Positions 8,188-17,754 of a DNA stretch of 53,255 nt are shown in pieces. Every line of letters starts with the position of its first letter. Positions within the stretch are counted from its first letter, which is position 1. The DNA comes from an uncultured Endozoicomonas sp. (lineage in GTDB: Bacteria; Pseudomonadota; Gammaproteobacteria; Pseudomonadales; Endozoicomonadaceae), in assembly GCA_900299555.1 (NCBI GenBank), contig OODV01000199.1, positions 1-53,255 of the forward strand. The letters run 5' to 3'. The notes beneath the pieces are model-generated. The model had not been told where the DNA came from, did no database searches, and worked only from the letters and a program-made list of their open reading frames with translations. Both the position numbers and the translations under genes were made by a program.

Positions 8188-10581
8188 TTATATATAATCA
8201 TTTGGAAGAATCATTGGTTCAATGTTCGTAACTGTGCTTTCAGGAAGGGGGGGGACAAGATTTTCATGTGAAATTTTTTGGGTTTCTTCTGGGATATTGA
8301 TTACGACAGAGGGGTTTTGCTTATGTTCCAGCATGCATACAATTGGAGCAATCAATCCATCGTAAACTGCATTGCAATTCCATTCTATAACTGTTTTCCC
8401 AAAAGACCCCATTATCTTGAATGGATTTGCTGTTGCGAAATTTGAAGCATCAAAGCCACCACGACTATCAATGAGCGGAAGCTTATCTAACAATCGCAGC
8501 TCTGCCAATTCAATAAAAAAATGCTGAATATCTTGAGAAAACCCTTCGTGTTCAGAATTCATTTTTTTATTTTTCATGTCAAAGTCTGAAAAATTGAAGC
8601 TATAAATCCTGTCAATTATATGCCAAATCGATTCTAATTCCTTCATGTCTTGGCATAATTTAGAAAACAACATCGCAAAAAAATCCTTTTCCTGTTTGTC
8701 ATTCAGGCGATTTCCTCCAAAGATGTAAGCTATGCAAGCCCCATTGACTTCTTTCAGTATATTCTTTTCATCATCAGCATTCAGCGGTTGAATTAATCGC
8801 ATGATTGATATCATTACCGGTTGTCTATCACCGCGCATTGCCTGATGAAGCATAGAGGGACCTGTTGAAGTGGTACCCTGAAAATGCTTTCGAGCATTTC
8901 CCAGTAGTTGCAAGAGAGTCACACTCATAAGACCCCGGCGTACCAGTATTGGCAATGGCTGTTCTAATACTTCCATGGCATGTTGAGTCGTCCAAAGTGC
9001 TTGAATAATGGCTTTTATCCCATCTTTTGTTAGTGCGTAGCAATTGTCGGAACTTCGATTTTTATTGATGAATTGAGCGGCATCGCTATGGTTGGAAGGA
9101 GAATTTGTTGCTTGCCGGGCCTTAATATAATTAGTGCTAATCCGCCCAAGTGTCTGTAAGCAGGATGCACCAGACGATACCCCGGAAATTGCGGCGAGCG
9201 TTACAGGGGATGCTCCTGCAATCAAAGCTGCGGGAGGAGCCAGTGCTATACCCATGATAGCAAAACGGGCTACCATAGCTGCTTTTGTACACCAGTCCTT
9301 CATTGATTCGTCCAAGTTTTGAGCTTCATATATCGCAGTAGGAATAGTATTCAGCACAACCGTTAAAGCCAGTGAAACCCCTCCCAGTACTAGCCGTGTA
9401 TGCCCAGCACTGTATTCCTGCTGTTGAATATGGTCGCATTGTGCTGTTTTATATTGCTCAGAGTACTCAGTACCTGGGGTGAATGGGAATTGTTTAAAAT
9501 ATTTCAGACCCTGTGTGTTTAATAGAGACGCACACTCTTCTTCCGGTATTTCAAATCTGGTGTCGCATAAAGGGATTTGTGATATATCTACTTTCTCTGT
9601 ATCTCGAAATTTATTTGCAATGGTCATTGCTGTATATCGGCATTCATCTTGAACCTCATTGTCTTTTTTGTATAAATTACAAAATGAATGGTAATCACTT
9701 GAACCATACGGATTATCTCCCTTTGGTTTTCCTGTCTCACACATGGTTTCATAGTCGGTATGGTACTGTTGATGCATCTCTTTCGAGAAATATTGGTTAT
9801 AGTTACCCTCACACAAACTCCAGCTAGATTGCATATGTGCACTGTATAACTGATTTCTATAATCTGCTTGTACGAATGGAGATATGGGGTTATAAAAAAA
9901 AGCACTTACACTTGGTTTTTTGACTTCATGCTGTGGATTATCGAATAAATCATATAGTTTTTCTGGGTCCATTGCTCCAAGCTTTGTTAAAATCCCTACA
10001 GGATTTGCGTTGGGGTCGCAGTAGTTCGGAATTTTCCCAAAGCGATGACTGCATGTCTGGTAGGCATCAACCACCACTTCAGAAATTTCAAGGTTTTCAT
10101 TATGAAGTAATGCACCATATTTTCCAGAAGTACTGTGGTCTGCTTTAACACCATGCCCTGTGCATGACTTTTTAGTGGATATCTCTGGTGTTTTCTGTTT
10201 GGATAAAGTAAGTAATAATGCAGAGAAAACCCTGTCCTTCTGGTTGTCGTCCAACTCTGCTGATGTTGCCGTTGCCAGTGCAATATCACCGGATTGAGAT
10301 GATGACAATGCTGACTCTTCAAACTCCCCGTCAGGCTTTAATTTCTTGGGATAAATGATCGATTGGTCTGCTCCGAGAATAAAACCCAGTTTATTTAAAA
10401 ACGTTTCGATGATTTGGATTGATTTGTCTCGTATTGGTGTATGAGATTCTTGAGGGAGTAGACCCTCTTCTTCTGGATCAATTATATCATCACTATTGGT
10501 ACAGTACGGTGGTGCGGATGGAGTAACTGATTCCATCTCTAAATAACTTCCTGCCATCGTTTTCGCAAGAATCGGACCCAT
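8188..10581 (-). CDS. large lineage-specific protein of unknown function with two hydrophobic segments
   Basis: A 797-aa protein starting at ATG 10581, with AAGGAAA about 8 nt upstream. No known domain is recognised. Residues 1-380 are hydrophilic and rich in Cys, Tyr and Asp. Two hydrophobic stretches follow: RLVLGGVSLALTVVLNTI, and a long one beginning AAMVARFAIMGIALAPPAAL and running through IAGASPVTLAAISG. The second half is helical with several His and Cys. No signal peptide is visible. Near the N-terminus TPSAPPY carries a P-S-A-P tetrapeptide like eukaryotic late-domain motifs, which may be chance. Only remnants and repeats surround it, so it appears to be a single-gene accessory locus, possibly a secreted host-interaction factor (inference only). 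Confidence 0.6.
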   Translation of the reverse strand: MGPILAKTMAGSYLEMESVTPSAPPYCTNSDDIIDPEEEGLLPQESHTPIRDKSIQIIETFLNKLGFILGADQSIIYPKKLKPDGEFEESALSSSQSGDIALATATSAELDDNQKDRVFSALLLTLSKQKTPEISTKKSCTGHGVKADHSTSGKYGALLHNENLEISEVVVDAYQTCSHRFGKIPNYCDPNANPVGILTKLGAMDPEKLYDLFDNPQHEVKKPSVSAFFYNPISPFVQADYRNQLYSAHMQSSWSLCEGNYNQYFSKEMHQQYHTDYETMCETGKPKGDNPYGSSDYHSFCNLYKKDNEVQDECRYTAMTIANKFRDTEKVDISQIPLCDTRFEIPEEECASLLNTQGLKYFKQFPFTPGTEYSEQYKTAQCDHIQQQEYSAGHTRLVLGGVSLALTVVLNTIPTAIYEAQNLDESMKDWCTKAAMVARFAIMGIALAPPAALIAGASPVTLAAISGVSSGASCLQTLGRISTNYIKARQATNSPSNHSDAAQFINKNRSSDNCYALTKDGIKAIIQALWTTQHAMEVLEQPLPILVRRGLMSVTLLQLLGNARKHFQGTTSTGPSMLHQAMRGDRQPVMISIMRLIQPLNADDEKNILKEVNGACIAYIFGGNRLNDKQEKDFFAMLFSKLCQDMKELESIWHIIDRIYSFNFSDFDMKNKKMNSEHEGFSQDIQHFFIELAELRLLDKLPLIDSRGGFDASNFATANPFKIMGSFGKTVIEWNCNAVYDGLIAPIVCMLEHKQNPSVVINIPEETQKISHENLVPPLPESTVTNIEPMILPNDYI

Positions 10582-10741
10582 TATTAATTTCCTTCTGATT
10601 GCAAGATGCTTATCATGCTCTTGGTTTTATTTATGTTTAGTGGTCTTCACTGATTTTTAAGAGTAAGAGGTTAAGTGTGAATGGTATCGATTATAAATTG
10701 TTTCTTGTGTTTTGAAATTTAATTTAATGCAAAAAATTTTA

Positions 10742-10779
10742 ATTGAAATATTAATCTTATATTGAAATATTAATCTTAT
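10742..10779. repeat. two adjacent copies of a 19-bp direct repeat
   Basis: ATTGAAATATTAATCTTAT occurs at 10742-10760 and again, immediately adjacent and identical, at 10761-10779. It lies about 160-200 nt upstream of the start of the 797-aa gene in a very AT-rich stretch. It is either a slippage duplication or a pair of regulator half-sites. Confidence 0.8.
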
Positions 10780-10942
10780 GTTGATATGTGATTTTTTTAC
10801 TGAATTATGATTATTACACAGTAACACTGTATGTAAGCTTAGCTAGTATCATGGAACCTGAAGACCCCTTTCACCACTTCAGGCAATTATTGAAGCCTCC
10901 GAATCTGACTGTGAACAAAATCTATGAAATCATTCCTGGTCT

Positions 10943-11116
10943 TTAAAGCGGTTTTCCCATCATTTCCTTGAGTCGATCCCATATCTGCTCATCAGGATTC
11001 TGCTCTTGAGAATAGCCTGACAATAAGTGCAGCCCAGGCAGCTTCTGTTCATACTCTACATAAGCTTGCGTGTATTTTGTCCAGTGCGCAGGGTGACTAC
11101 TTGTGACTAATGATGA
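10943..11116 (-). pseudogene. IS630-type transposase remnant (C-terminal end)
   Basis: Reading the minus strand from 11116 to the stop at 10943-10945 gives about 57 residues with no start codon. They include HLLSGYSQEQNPDEQIWDRL followed by K, which matches the C-terminal catalytic block of IS630/Tc1-type DDE transposases (consensus like PxYSPxLNPxExxWxxLK). The frame closes upstream at a TAA and no further transposase sequence is recognisable, so this is a decayed fragment. The remaining intergenic sequence (10582-10940 and 11120-11300) shows only AT-rich DNA and the 19-bp tandem repeat. Confidence 0.6.
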
Positions 11117-11300
11117 TTAGTCTGTCAACGCTATGCAGCAATGACTTCAGACAGTCAACTCTTCTTAATCTTAAGCTGCAAGATTATATTAATCCCAAAA
11201 AGTAGAAATAAAGGCTATTTTTAGTCAGATTAACTGGATTGATTCACTCAAACTGTAAGGGATTATCCTTTCTAACTCACGTTACAATACAAGGTTTATT

Positions 11301-12941
11301 ATGGAAGGAATGGGTTTTAGGCCAAAAACCAAATTGCAAAGTAATTTGCCACCCGTTACATCGACTGGAATTATAGCGAGTAAACAGGAAGTTCATACTG
11401 AAAAAAAGAATGTTGTTTCAGATCATGCATTGCTTTTTCACCGAACAGTCGTTGAGGAAACAAAAGTCGAGGCATATCATATTCGGCTTCCTGAGTCGTG
11501 CCTGGTTTTTTCCCCTGTTTATATTGCAGAAAAACTAGGTACTGCAGGAAAACGTCTGAAGTTAATGGATCCAACAAATATAACAATTGAAGGTGTAGTT
11601 GACTCTTTAGATCCTTTGCCTGATATTTATGTGCAATTAACTAAGTTATTAAATAGCCCTATAGAACAGAGTATTAAGGATAAAGGAACTGCTTTGTTGG
11701 AATTTCAATTCGGCCGAAAGGGTTGCATTTACTTCAGTTTAAAGGAGATTGTTGATAATAAGGAGGCCTGTCACTCTTGTATGATGTCAATGGGTGATCC
11801 CTGTTTAATTTATGAAGACTTGATGGCCTTCAAGCATGAAATAATCGAGCTAAAATCTAAAATTGATTCCAAGTTAAACAGTTCTCAGGGGCGTAATGCT
11901 CAGCTAACTGATAGTGGAGAAAATCATCCTCTAGTGTTGCAGAGTGATGAAAAGGCAAGCTCATTAATAATTCATAACGCTGCTTCATGTCATGAGGAGG
12001 ATACTGTTTTTTTACAAGCCGCCCGTTCTGGTGATTATAATACTATATTGCAGTGTATTCAGAATAGAGAAGAACTGAATCAGACCGATTATTTTGGTAA
12101 AACACCATTAATGACAGCGGCACTATTTGGTCATAAAGAAATTGTAGAACTCTTGATTGATAATGGCGCAAGTATTAATTTGATCGATCGATCCAGAAGA
12201 ACTTTGCTAATGCATGCGATTCTTAGTGGAAATATAGAGCTTGTAAAGTTAGTGCATGCTAAACAGCCAAGCCTGTCATGCGAAGATGAGTATGGGAAAA
12301 GCATTTTAATGCATGCAGCAAACTCAGGATCATACGACGTTTTTGATTATTTTCTGTCTCAAGGATTAACTATTGAACCTAAAAAGGAAACGATACTTCA
12401 TCAAAACATGCTTAATTTGGCGGCTGCGGGTGGAAATGTAGATGTAGTAAGCTATTTGCTGAAAAATGGCTTCTCTTTGGATACTCAGAGTTCTACTGGA
12501 CGTACCGCTTTAATGAGTTCAATCATGAATAACAAATCGGATTGCGTTAAATTTTTAATATCGTCCGGTTGTAATTTACAAAGAAAAGATCAACATGGAA
12601 GAACAGCGTTAATGCATGCTGTAAGGTCTGGGTTTATTGACATGGTCAAACTTTTAATTGATTCAGGGGTGGATGTAAATGCTGTGGATAACGATGGCTG
12701 TCCTGCTTTGTTTTATGCTGCTAACAATGATGAATTGCATATGACCAAACTGATCATTAAGTCCGGTGCTAATTTAAGTTTAAAGGATCATAAGGGAAGA
12801 GATGTCATAGGCTATATAAAATACAATAAACATTATTCAAATGACAGATCTCCAACAAAAACAGAGAGTTATATTTCAAAAGAAATGCTTAAAAGAAATA
12901 TCAGCCAAGTTTTCTCAAATCTAAAATGCATAATAAATTAA
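11301..12941 (+). CDS. ankyrin-repeat protein with novel N-terminal region
   Basis: A 546-aa protein. From about residue 235 to 520 there are eight or so ankyrin repeats, e.g. YFGKTPLMTAALFGHKEIVE, GRTALMHAVRSGFIDMVKLL and GCPALFYAANNDELHMTKLI. Residues 1-230 match no family I recognise; they include a CHSCMMSMGDPC cluster at about residue 157 and a helical stretch after it. No signal peptide or transmembrane segment. AAGG lies about 8 nt before the ATG. The gene stands alone between an IS remnant and ppsR and is AT-rich compared with the metabolic genes. Ankyrin proteins mediate protein-protein contacts; in host-associated bacteria many are secreted effectors, which is only a possibility here. 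Confidence 0.85.
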   Translation: MEGMGFRPKTKLQSNLPPVTSTGIIASKQEVHTEKKNVVSDHALLFHRTVVEETKVEAYHIRLPESCLVFSPVYIAEKLGTAGKRLKLMDPTNITIEGVVDSLDPLPDIYVQLTKLLNSPIEQSIKDKGTALLEFQFGRKGCIYFSLKEIVDNKEACHSCMMSMGDPCLIYEDLMAFKHEIIELKSKIDSKLNSSQGRNAQLTDSGENHPLVLQSDEKASSLIIHNAASCHEEDTVFLQAARSGDYNTILQCIQNREELNQTDYFGKTPLMTAALFGHKEIVELLIDNGASINLIDRSRRTLLMHAILSGNIELVKLVHAKQPSLSCEDEYGKSILMHAANSGSYDVFDYFLSQGLTIEPKKETILHQNMLNLAAAGGNVDVVSYLLKNGFSLDTQSSTGRTALMSSIMNNKSDCVKFLISSGCNLQRKDQHGRTALMHAVRSGFIDMVKLLIDSGVDVNAVDNDGCPALFYAANNDELHMTKLIIKSGANLSLKDHKGRDVIGYIKYNKHYSNDRSPTKTESYISKEMLKRNISQVFSNLKCIIN

Positions 12942-13276
12942 TCTATATACGAAAAAAATGAAGCAAGCCCCCTAACGAAAATGCCTCATTTTATCAGAAA
13001 TTCCCGATTAACCTCAAATTCCTCGATATCAAAGGGCTGTAGCTGAGTTTGGTGTTGAGTAGGTTGTAGGCTTTTTTGTCTGTTACTGGCCAGAAAAGCC
13101 GTCTTTTTTTATGAAAGTCTCTGTCCATCAGGGAGGGAGCGCCTCAAGAAATCAACCAAAAAACACACAATTAAGCTCAGCGGGAATCGCTGTCATTTTA
13201 TTGTCCTGCACATAGGATCTCACTTATTAGGTTGGTTAAAATTTTTGTCTCCAGCTGGAGACTCTATAGAAGACAA
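12942..13276. other. intergenic region between the ankyrin gene and ppsR
   Basis: The 335-nt gap between convergent genes holds a possible plus-strand terminator: GGCTTTT (13069-13075) pairs with AAAAGCC (13094-13100) and is followed by a T-run at 13104-13110. It also holds a perfect 16-bp palindrome GTCTCCAGCTGGAGAC at 13247-13262, 15 nt beyond the ppsR stop, which lacks a T-run on either strand. No other gene signal is convincing. Confidence 0.45.
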
Positions 13277-14098
13277 TCACTTTAATCTTCTGTTTAATTT
13301 AGCTTGATCCATAATCCGAGTCGCAATTTCTTCGACAGAAAACTCCGTCGTATCGATATAACTGATCTGCTCCTGCCTATAAATCTGTTCTACGGCATGT
13401 ACCTCATACTGGCACTGTCTTGCTGATGAATAACGGCTGTTAGGACGGCGTTCATTTCGAATTCCTACCAATCGAACCGGGTTAATCGTCAGACCAAACA
13501 GTCGCTCTTTATGAGGTTTGAGCACATCTGGAAGTTTTGTCCCTTTATCCAGGTCATCCTCTGTAATAGGGTAATTTGCCGCAAAAATGCCAAACTGCAA
13601 TCCTAGGTAAATGCAGGTTGGTGTTTTTCCGGAACGTGAAGCCCCCAACAGAATGATATCTGCCTTTTCATAGTGCCTGAATCGTGCGCCATCATCGTTA
13701 TCCAAAGCAAACTGAACCGCCTCAATACGGCGGTGGTAACTGTCACTGCTGGTGGTAGAGCGCTTCTTGCCAACGGTGTAAAGAGGGTGGGATCCCAGTT
13801 CAATCTCCAAACCAGGCAAAAACGTCGAAAAAAGGTCGATAATATAGGCACCACTGGTATGCATTAACTGACTGACTTCTTCATTCAGAACTGTCATGAA
13901 AATAATAGGCTGAACCTTCTCAGCCTGGTGGGCTTCAGTAATCTGCATGAGTGCTTTTACTGCTTTTTCCCGTGTATCTATATATGGCAGCGTGTGATGA
14001 CAAAACGTCGGGCCAGAAAATTGGGCGAGTAAGCTCTGGCCAAAGGACTCAGCCGTTATGCCGGTTCCATCTGAGATGAAAAATACCGATCTTTCCAC
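13277..14098 (-). CDS. ppsR: PEP synthase regulatory protein (bifunctional kinase/pyrophosphorylase)
   Basis: A 273-aa protein of the PSRP family (DUF299). The N-terminus VFFISDGTGITAESFGQSLL and the P-loop GASRSGKTPT at 152-161 are diagnostic. PpsR inactivates PEP synthase by ADP-dependent phosphorylation of a Thr near the catalytic His, and reactivates it by Pi-dependent dephosphorylation. Size matches E. coli PpsR (277 aa). Start is GTG 14098, preceded by GGGGAG at 14106-14111. It is divergent from its target ppsA with 206 nt between them, which presumably holds both promoters. Confidence 0.95.
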   Translation of the reverse strand: MERSVFFISDGTGITAESFGQSLLAQFSGPTFCHHTLPYIDTREKAVKALMQITEAHQAEKVQPIIFMTVLNEEVSQLMHTSGAYIIDLFSTFLPGLEIELGSHPLYTVGKKRSTTSSDSYHRRIEAVQFALDNDDGARFRHYEKADIILLGASRSGKTPTCIYLGLQFGIFAANYPITEDDLDKGTKLPDVLKPHKERLFGLTINPVRLVGIRNERRPNSRYSSARQCQYEVHAVEQIYRQEQISYIDTTEFSVEEIATRIMDQAKLNRRLK

Positions 14099-14304
14099 AA
14101 AATGACTCCCCGATGAAAACGGATGTTAAAAAATACTTCCAATTGATAACAATATCTAACAAACTATACCGGAATCTTTCCAGTGATAGAACCATTGTCG
14201 TCTGCTTTTGCTGTGCAACCCCCAATGATTCAATGGCATATGCATAAACTGGAATTGGCAGTGATCAATCTGATCGTTTATTAGAGAAACGTTGGGAGAA
14301 TGGC

Positions 14305-16680
14305 TTGAACAGTTCCTCTTTACCAGAGTTTGTGGTCAGTCTGTATGCTTTGGGCAATGGCGATGTCGACAAGGTTGGCGGTAAAAATGCCTCTCTGGGT
14401 GAAATGCTGAGCCATCTGGGCAAGGCGGGTGTTAGTGTGCCTGGCGGTTTTGCTACAACAGCTGCAGCTTATCGGGATTTTCTGGATGGTTCCGGATTGT
14501 ATAACCGGATTCACACACTGCTGGATGAACTGGATATTGATGATATTCAGCAACTGACCCAGGGCGGTGCCAAAATTCGCCAGTGGATTATGGATGAGCC
14601 ATTCAGGCCAGAGTTTGAGAAAGCTATTGTTAACAGCTATCGAGAGCTTTGTGGTGATCAAAAAGAGCTTGCCGTTGCAGTACGCTCTTCAGCGACAGCT
14701 GAAGACTTGCCCGATGCCTCTTTTGCAGGTCAACAGGAAACCTTTCTTAATATTCGCGGTGAGCAAAATGTGCTCAGGGCGGTTCGAGAGGTCTTTGCTT
14801 CACTGTTCAACGACCGGGCTATTTCATACCGTGAGCATCAGGGCTTTGACCATCGTGATGTTGCTCTCTCTGCAGGTATTCAACGGATGGTTCGCAGTGA
14901 AACAGGCTCTGCAGGTGTTATGTTCACTCTGGATACTGAGTCAGGCTTTCGTGATGCGGTGTTTATCACGTCGTCCTACGGTTTGGGGGAAACGGTGGTT
15001 CAGGGGGCAGTGAACCCGGATGAGTTTTATGTTTACAAGCCGGCGCTGGAAGCGGGGCGTTCTGCCATTTTGAGACGGAATATGGGTAGTAAGGCAATTC
15101 AAATGGTCTATGGCGACGCTGCGGAAACCGGTAGATCCGTCCAAACGGTTGATGTAGATCTGGCTGAACGGAATAAGTTTTCCATTAATGACCAGGATGT
15201 CCTCGAGCTTGCCCGACAGGCAATGGCCATTGAGGCGCACTATGGGTGCCCTATGGATATTGAATGGGCGAAAGATGGTGATGATCAGCAGCTTTATATT
15301 GTTCAGGCAAGACCGGAAACCGTACAGAGTCGAACCGAGTCGAGAACGCTTGAACGTTATCGTTTGCTTGAACAGGGTCATGTTCTGGCGGAAGGTAGGA
15401 GCATTGGTCAGCGTATTGGCCAGGGCAGAGTCTGTATGGTTGATGACCTGGCGGATATGGATCGTGTCAAAGTGGGTGATGTGCTGGTTACGGATATGAC
15501 GGATCCGGACTGGGAACCTGTCATGAAACGTGCCTCAGCCATTGTCACCAACCGTGGCGGGCGTACCTGCCACGCAGCCATTATCGCCAGAGAGCTTGGT
15601 ATTCCCGCGGTCGTAGGGTGTGGTGATGCAACTGATCGACTGAAAGATGGTCAGGCTGTCACGGTTTCCTGTGCTGAAGGGGATACCGGCTTTATCTATG
15701 AAGGTGAGCTACCGTTTGAGCACCAGAAGAAAGACCTGGATCAGATGCCAGAGCTGCCATTCAAGATCATGATGAATGTGGGTAATCCTGACCGGGCTTT
15801 CAGTTTCCCCCGACTGCCAAATGCTGGTGTAGGTCTCGCTCGACTGGAATTCATTATCAACAAAATGATTGGCGTTCATCCCAAGGCGTTGCTGAACTAT
15901 GACAGCATGCCTGATGCCGTCAAACAGCAGATTGATGAGCGCATGGCAGGCTACGGTGACCCTGTTGATTTTTACGTCGAGAAACTGGTTGAAGGTGTAG
16001 CGTCTATTGCTGCAGCCTTTGCTCCGGAAAAGGTCATTGTCCGGCTTTCCGACTTTAAGTCTAACGAATACGCCAACCTGATAGGCGGCAAGATCTATGA
16101 GCCTCATGAAGAGAACCCGATGCTGGGCTTCCGCGGTGCTTCTCGCTACATTTCAGAATCCTTCAGAGATTGCTTCGAACTGGAATGCCGGGCCATGAAG
16201 CGGGTGAGAGAAGAGTTCGGTCTGACCAATGTTGAACTGATGGTGCCATTCGTCAGGACGCCGGATGAAGCTCATCAAGTTATCAAGATCATGTCAGACT
16301 TTGGGCTCCGTCGTGGCGAAAATGATCTCAGGATCATCATGATGTGTGAGCTGCCGTCCAATGCGCTTCTGGCTGATGAGTTTCTTAACTATTTTGATGG
16401 TTTTTCCATTGGCTCTAACGACATGACGCAGCTGACGCTGGGATTAGATCGTGATTCAGGGCTAATCGCCCATCTCTTTGATGAGCGTAACCCCGCCGTT
16501 AAACAGTTGTTGTCTATGGCCATTCAGACTTGTCGCCGGCAGGGTAAATACATTGGTATCTGTGGTCAGGGACCCAGTGACCATCCCGATCTTGCCCGCT
16601 GGTTAATGGAAGAGGGGATTGATACAGTCTCTTTAAATCCGGACTCAGTACTGGAAACCTGGCTCTATTTGGCTGAGTGA
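14305..16680 (+). CDS. ppsA: phosphoenolpyruvate synthase
   Basis: A 791-aa enzyme converting pyruvate, ATP and water to PEP, AMP and Pi. The N-terminal ATP-grasp-like domain contains [11 protein letters not shown]. The phospho-carrier His is H423 in [12 protein letters not shown], next to the Thr targeted by PpsR, and the C-terminal TIM barrel carries catalytic C753 in [11 protein letters not shown]. Length equals E. coli PpsA (792 aa). The start codon is TTG 14305: the ATG at 14300 runs straight into a stop, while GGGAG (14294-14298) is placed correctly for the TTG. A TTG start may damp expression. Confidence 0.97.
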   Translation: MNSSSLPEFVVSLYALGNGDVDKVGGKNASLGEMLSHLGKAGVSVPGGFATTAAAYRDFLDGSGLYNRIHTLLDELDIDDIQQLTQGGAKIRQWIMDEPFRPEFEKAIVNSYRELCGDQKELAVAVRSSATAEDLPDASFAGQQETFLNIRGEQNVLRAVREVFASLFNDRAISYREHQGFDHRDVALSAGIQRMVRSETGSAGVMFTLDTESGFRDAVFITSSYGLGETVVQGAVNPDEFYVYKPALEAGRSAILRRNMGSKAIQMVYGDAAETGRSVQTVDVDLAERNKFSINDQDVLELARQAMAIEAHYGCPMDIEWAKDGDDQQLYIVQARPETVQSRTESRTLERYRLLEQGHVLAEGRSIGQRIGQGRVCMVDDLADMDRVKVGDVLVTDMTDPDWEPVMKRASAIVTNRGGRTCHAAIIARELGIPAVVGCGDATDRLKDGQAVTVSCAEGDTGFIYEGELPFEHQKKDLDQMPELPFKIMMNVGNPDRAFSFPRLPNAGVGLARLEFIINKMIGVHPKALLNYDSMPDAVKQQIDERMAGYGDPVDFYVEKLVEGVASIAAAFAPEKVIVRLSDFKSNEYANLIGGKIYEPHEENPMLGFRGASRYISESFRDCFELECRAMKRVREEFGLTNVELMVPFVRTPDEAHQVIKIMSDFGLRRGENDLRIIMMCELPSNALLADEFLNYFDGFSIGSNDMTQLTLGLDRDSGLIAHLFDERNPAVKQLLSMAIQTCRRQGKYIGICGQGPSDHPDLARWLMEEGIDTVSLNPDSVLETWLYLAE

Positions 16681-16745
16681 GTTCTTAGGGCCTGTTGACG
16701 TTTCGTTGCGTGCTCAGTGGCCAAGAAAATCGTCATATGCGCGAG

Positions 16746-16785
16746 AGGCTTGCGCAGCGTGCAGTTTTCTACATCAAGCAAGCCT
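16746..16785. repeat. inverted repeat in a probable dispersed intergenic element
   Basis: AGGCTTGC (16746-16753) and GCAAGCCT (16778-16785) are exact inverted copies with a 24-nt loop. The surrounding 16685-16860 has no credible gene but an unusual, GC-richer composition than its flanks, with CGTTGCG near both ends, so it may belong to a dispersed repeat family. Its status cannot be settled from one copy. Confidence 0.35.
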
Positions 16786-16867
16786 GACAAAGCTGATGGC
16801 GCTTTTCTGAGCCACCCTTCGGGCGAATCAGGGCGCCCCTCTGACTTCGTTGCGGCATTTTGACTAG

Positions 16868-16931
16868 CCACAAAGATCACTTATCTCACAGAGTTACTGG
16901 CTTTTCTTTGTGTTTTTTGTGATCTTTGTGG
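16868..16931. repeat. palindromic CCACAAAG-type intergenic repeat, copy 2
   Basis: Perfect 13-bp arms CCACAAAGATCAC (16868-16880) and GTGATCTTTGTGG (16919-16931) enclose 38 nt that contain CTTTGTGTTTTTTG. The arms match the element at 3856-3922 in sequence and orientation. It lies 37 nt before rraA, so its hairpin may sit in the rraA leader or end ppsA transcripts. Confidence 0.7.
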
Positions 16932-16968
16932 TTGTTATTTCAGTCTGAATTGCCATGGGAGAATAATA

Positions 16969-17448
16969 ATGACTTTTACCACCCCTGATCTCTGCGATGA
17001 TTTTTCTGACCGTATACAAGTGGTCGATCCTGGTTTTAAAAGTCTGGGTGGCACTTCTGTTTTCAGTGGTGAAATCGTCACTATAAAGTGCCATGAAGAT
17101 AATTCCATGGTTCGGGAGCAGGTTTTCCGTGATGGTTACGGTAAGGTACTGGTTGTTGATGGAGGAGGCTCCCTGAGAAAAGCGCTGTTGGGCGATATGC
17201 TGGCCGATCAGGCAGTCAGCAATGGCTGGCAGGGCATCATCGTTTATGGCTGTATTAGAGATGTGGAAGTTATCTCACAGTTGCCACTTGGTGTTCAGGC
17301 GTTAGCGACTCATCCTATGAAAACTGATAAAAAGGGTCTTGGTGAAGTGAATCTTCCGGTTCGCTTCCATGGTACGGACTTTGTTCCCGGTCATTTCCTT
17401 TATGCTGACTTAAATGGCATGGTTGTTTCTTCTGAGCGTCTCGTTTAA
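16969..17448 (+). CDS. rraA: regulator of RNase E activity A (RraA)
   Basis: A 159-aa RraA-family protein, the expected size (E. coli 161 aa). The N-terminus [17 protein letters not shown] and the core [20 protein letters not shown] followed by CIRDVE are characteristic. RraA trimers bind RNase E and inhibit mRNA decay; related proteins are aldolases, but the sequence follows the RraA branch. GGGAG about 9 nt upstream supports the ATG. It stands between ppsA and pykF on the same strand. Confidence 0.93.
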   Translation: MTFTTPDLCDDFSDRIQVVDPGFKSLGGTSVFSGEIVTIKCHEDNSMVREQVFRDGYGKVLVVDGGGSLRKALLGDMLADQAVSNGWQGIIVYGCIRDVEVISQLPLGVQALATHPMKTDKKGLGEVNLPVRFHGTDFVPGHFLYADLNGMVVSSERLV

Positions 17449-17754
17449 TTCTCACTTACCCTGTTTCAAGTTATATCTATAGAAACACGAAACGGGGTGA
17501 TTTCTGACCTGCCATAAATAACGATTCTTTCTATAATAAGCCATTGTTTCACAAGCCTTTTCATAAGTTATTATCGTTGACGATTAATTAAACAATTCTT
17601 CGGTAATTACTGATCTAAAACGACGAATTTCTTGTAAAAAGGCGAAGGTTTTCTTTCATTTTTGCGGTAATATCCGCCCCCATTGAAGCGTCGGGAACTA
17701 TTTTTACCTGACTGCCAACCATCCCAGAACCCCCCTCTGACGGAGAAAGTCCCA
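17449..17754. other. rraA-pykF intergenic region
   Basis: 306 nt without a gene. CCCTGTTTC (17459-17467) can pair with GAAACGGGG (17489-17497) using one G-U pair, a weak terminator candidate for rraA without a clear T-run. Further on, TAATAT near 17670 could be a -10 box for pykF, but no good -35 is seen. No binding site was assigned. Confidence 0.3.

Noticed and set aside
12994-13128. 44-codon minus-strand ORF (MDRDFHKKRRLFWPVTDKKA...)
   Set aside because: No ribosome site, overlaps a likely terminator and has no other support; kept as intergenic sequence.
13247-13262. Palindrome GTCTCCAGCTGGAGAC as a ppsR terminator
   Set aside because: On the ppsR strand it is followed by AAAAA, not by a T-run; left as an unexplained palindrome.
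16665-16880. 71-aa minus-strand ORF downstream of ppsA
   Set aside because: It lies in a probable repeat region, overlaps the ppsA end and the palindromic element, and has no ribosome site.
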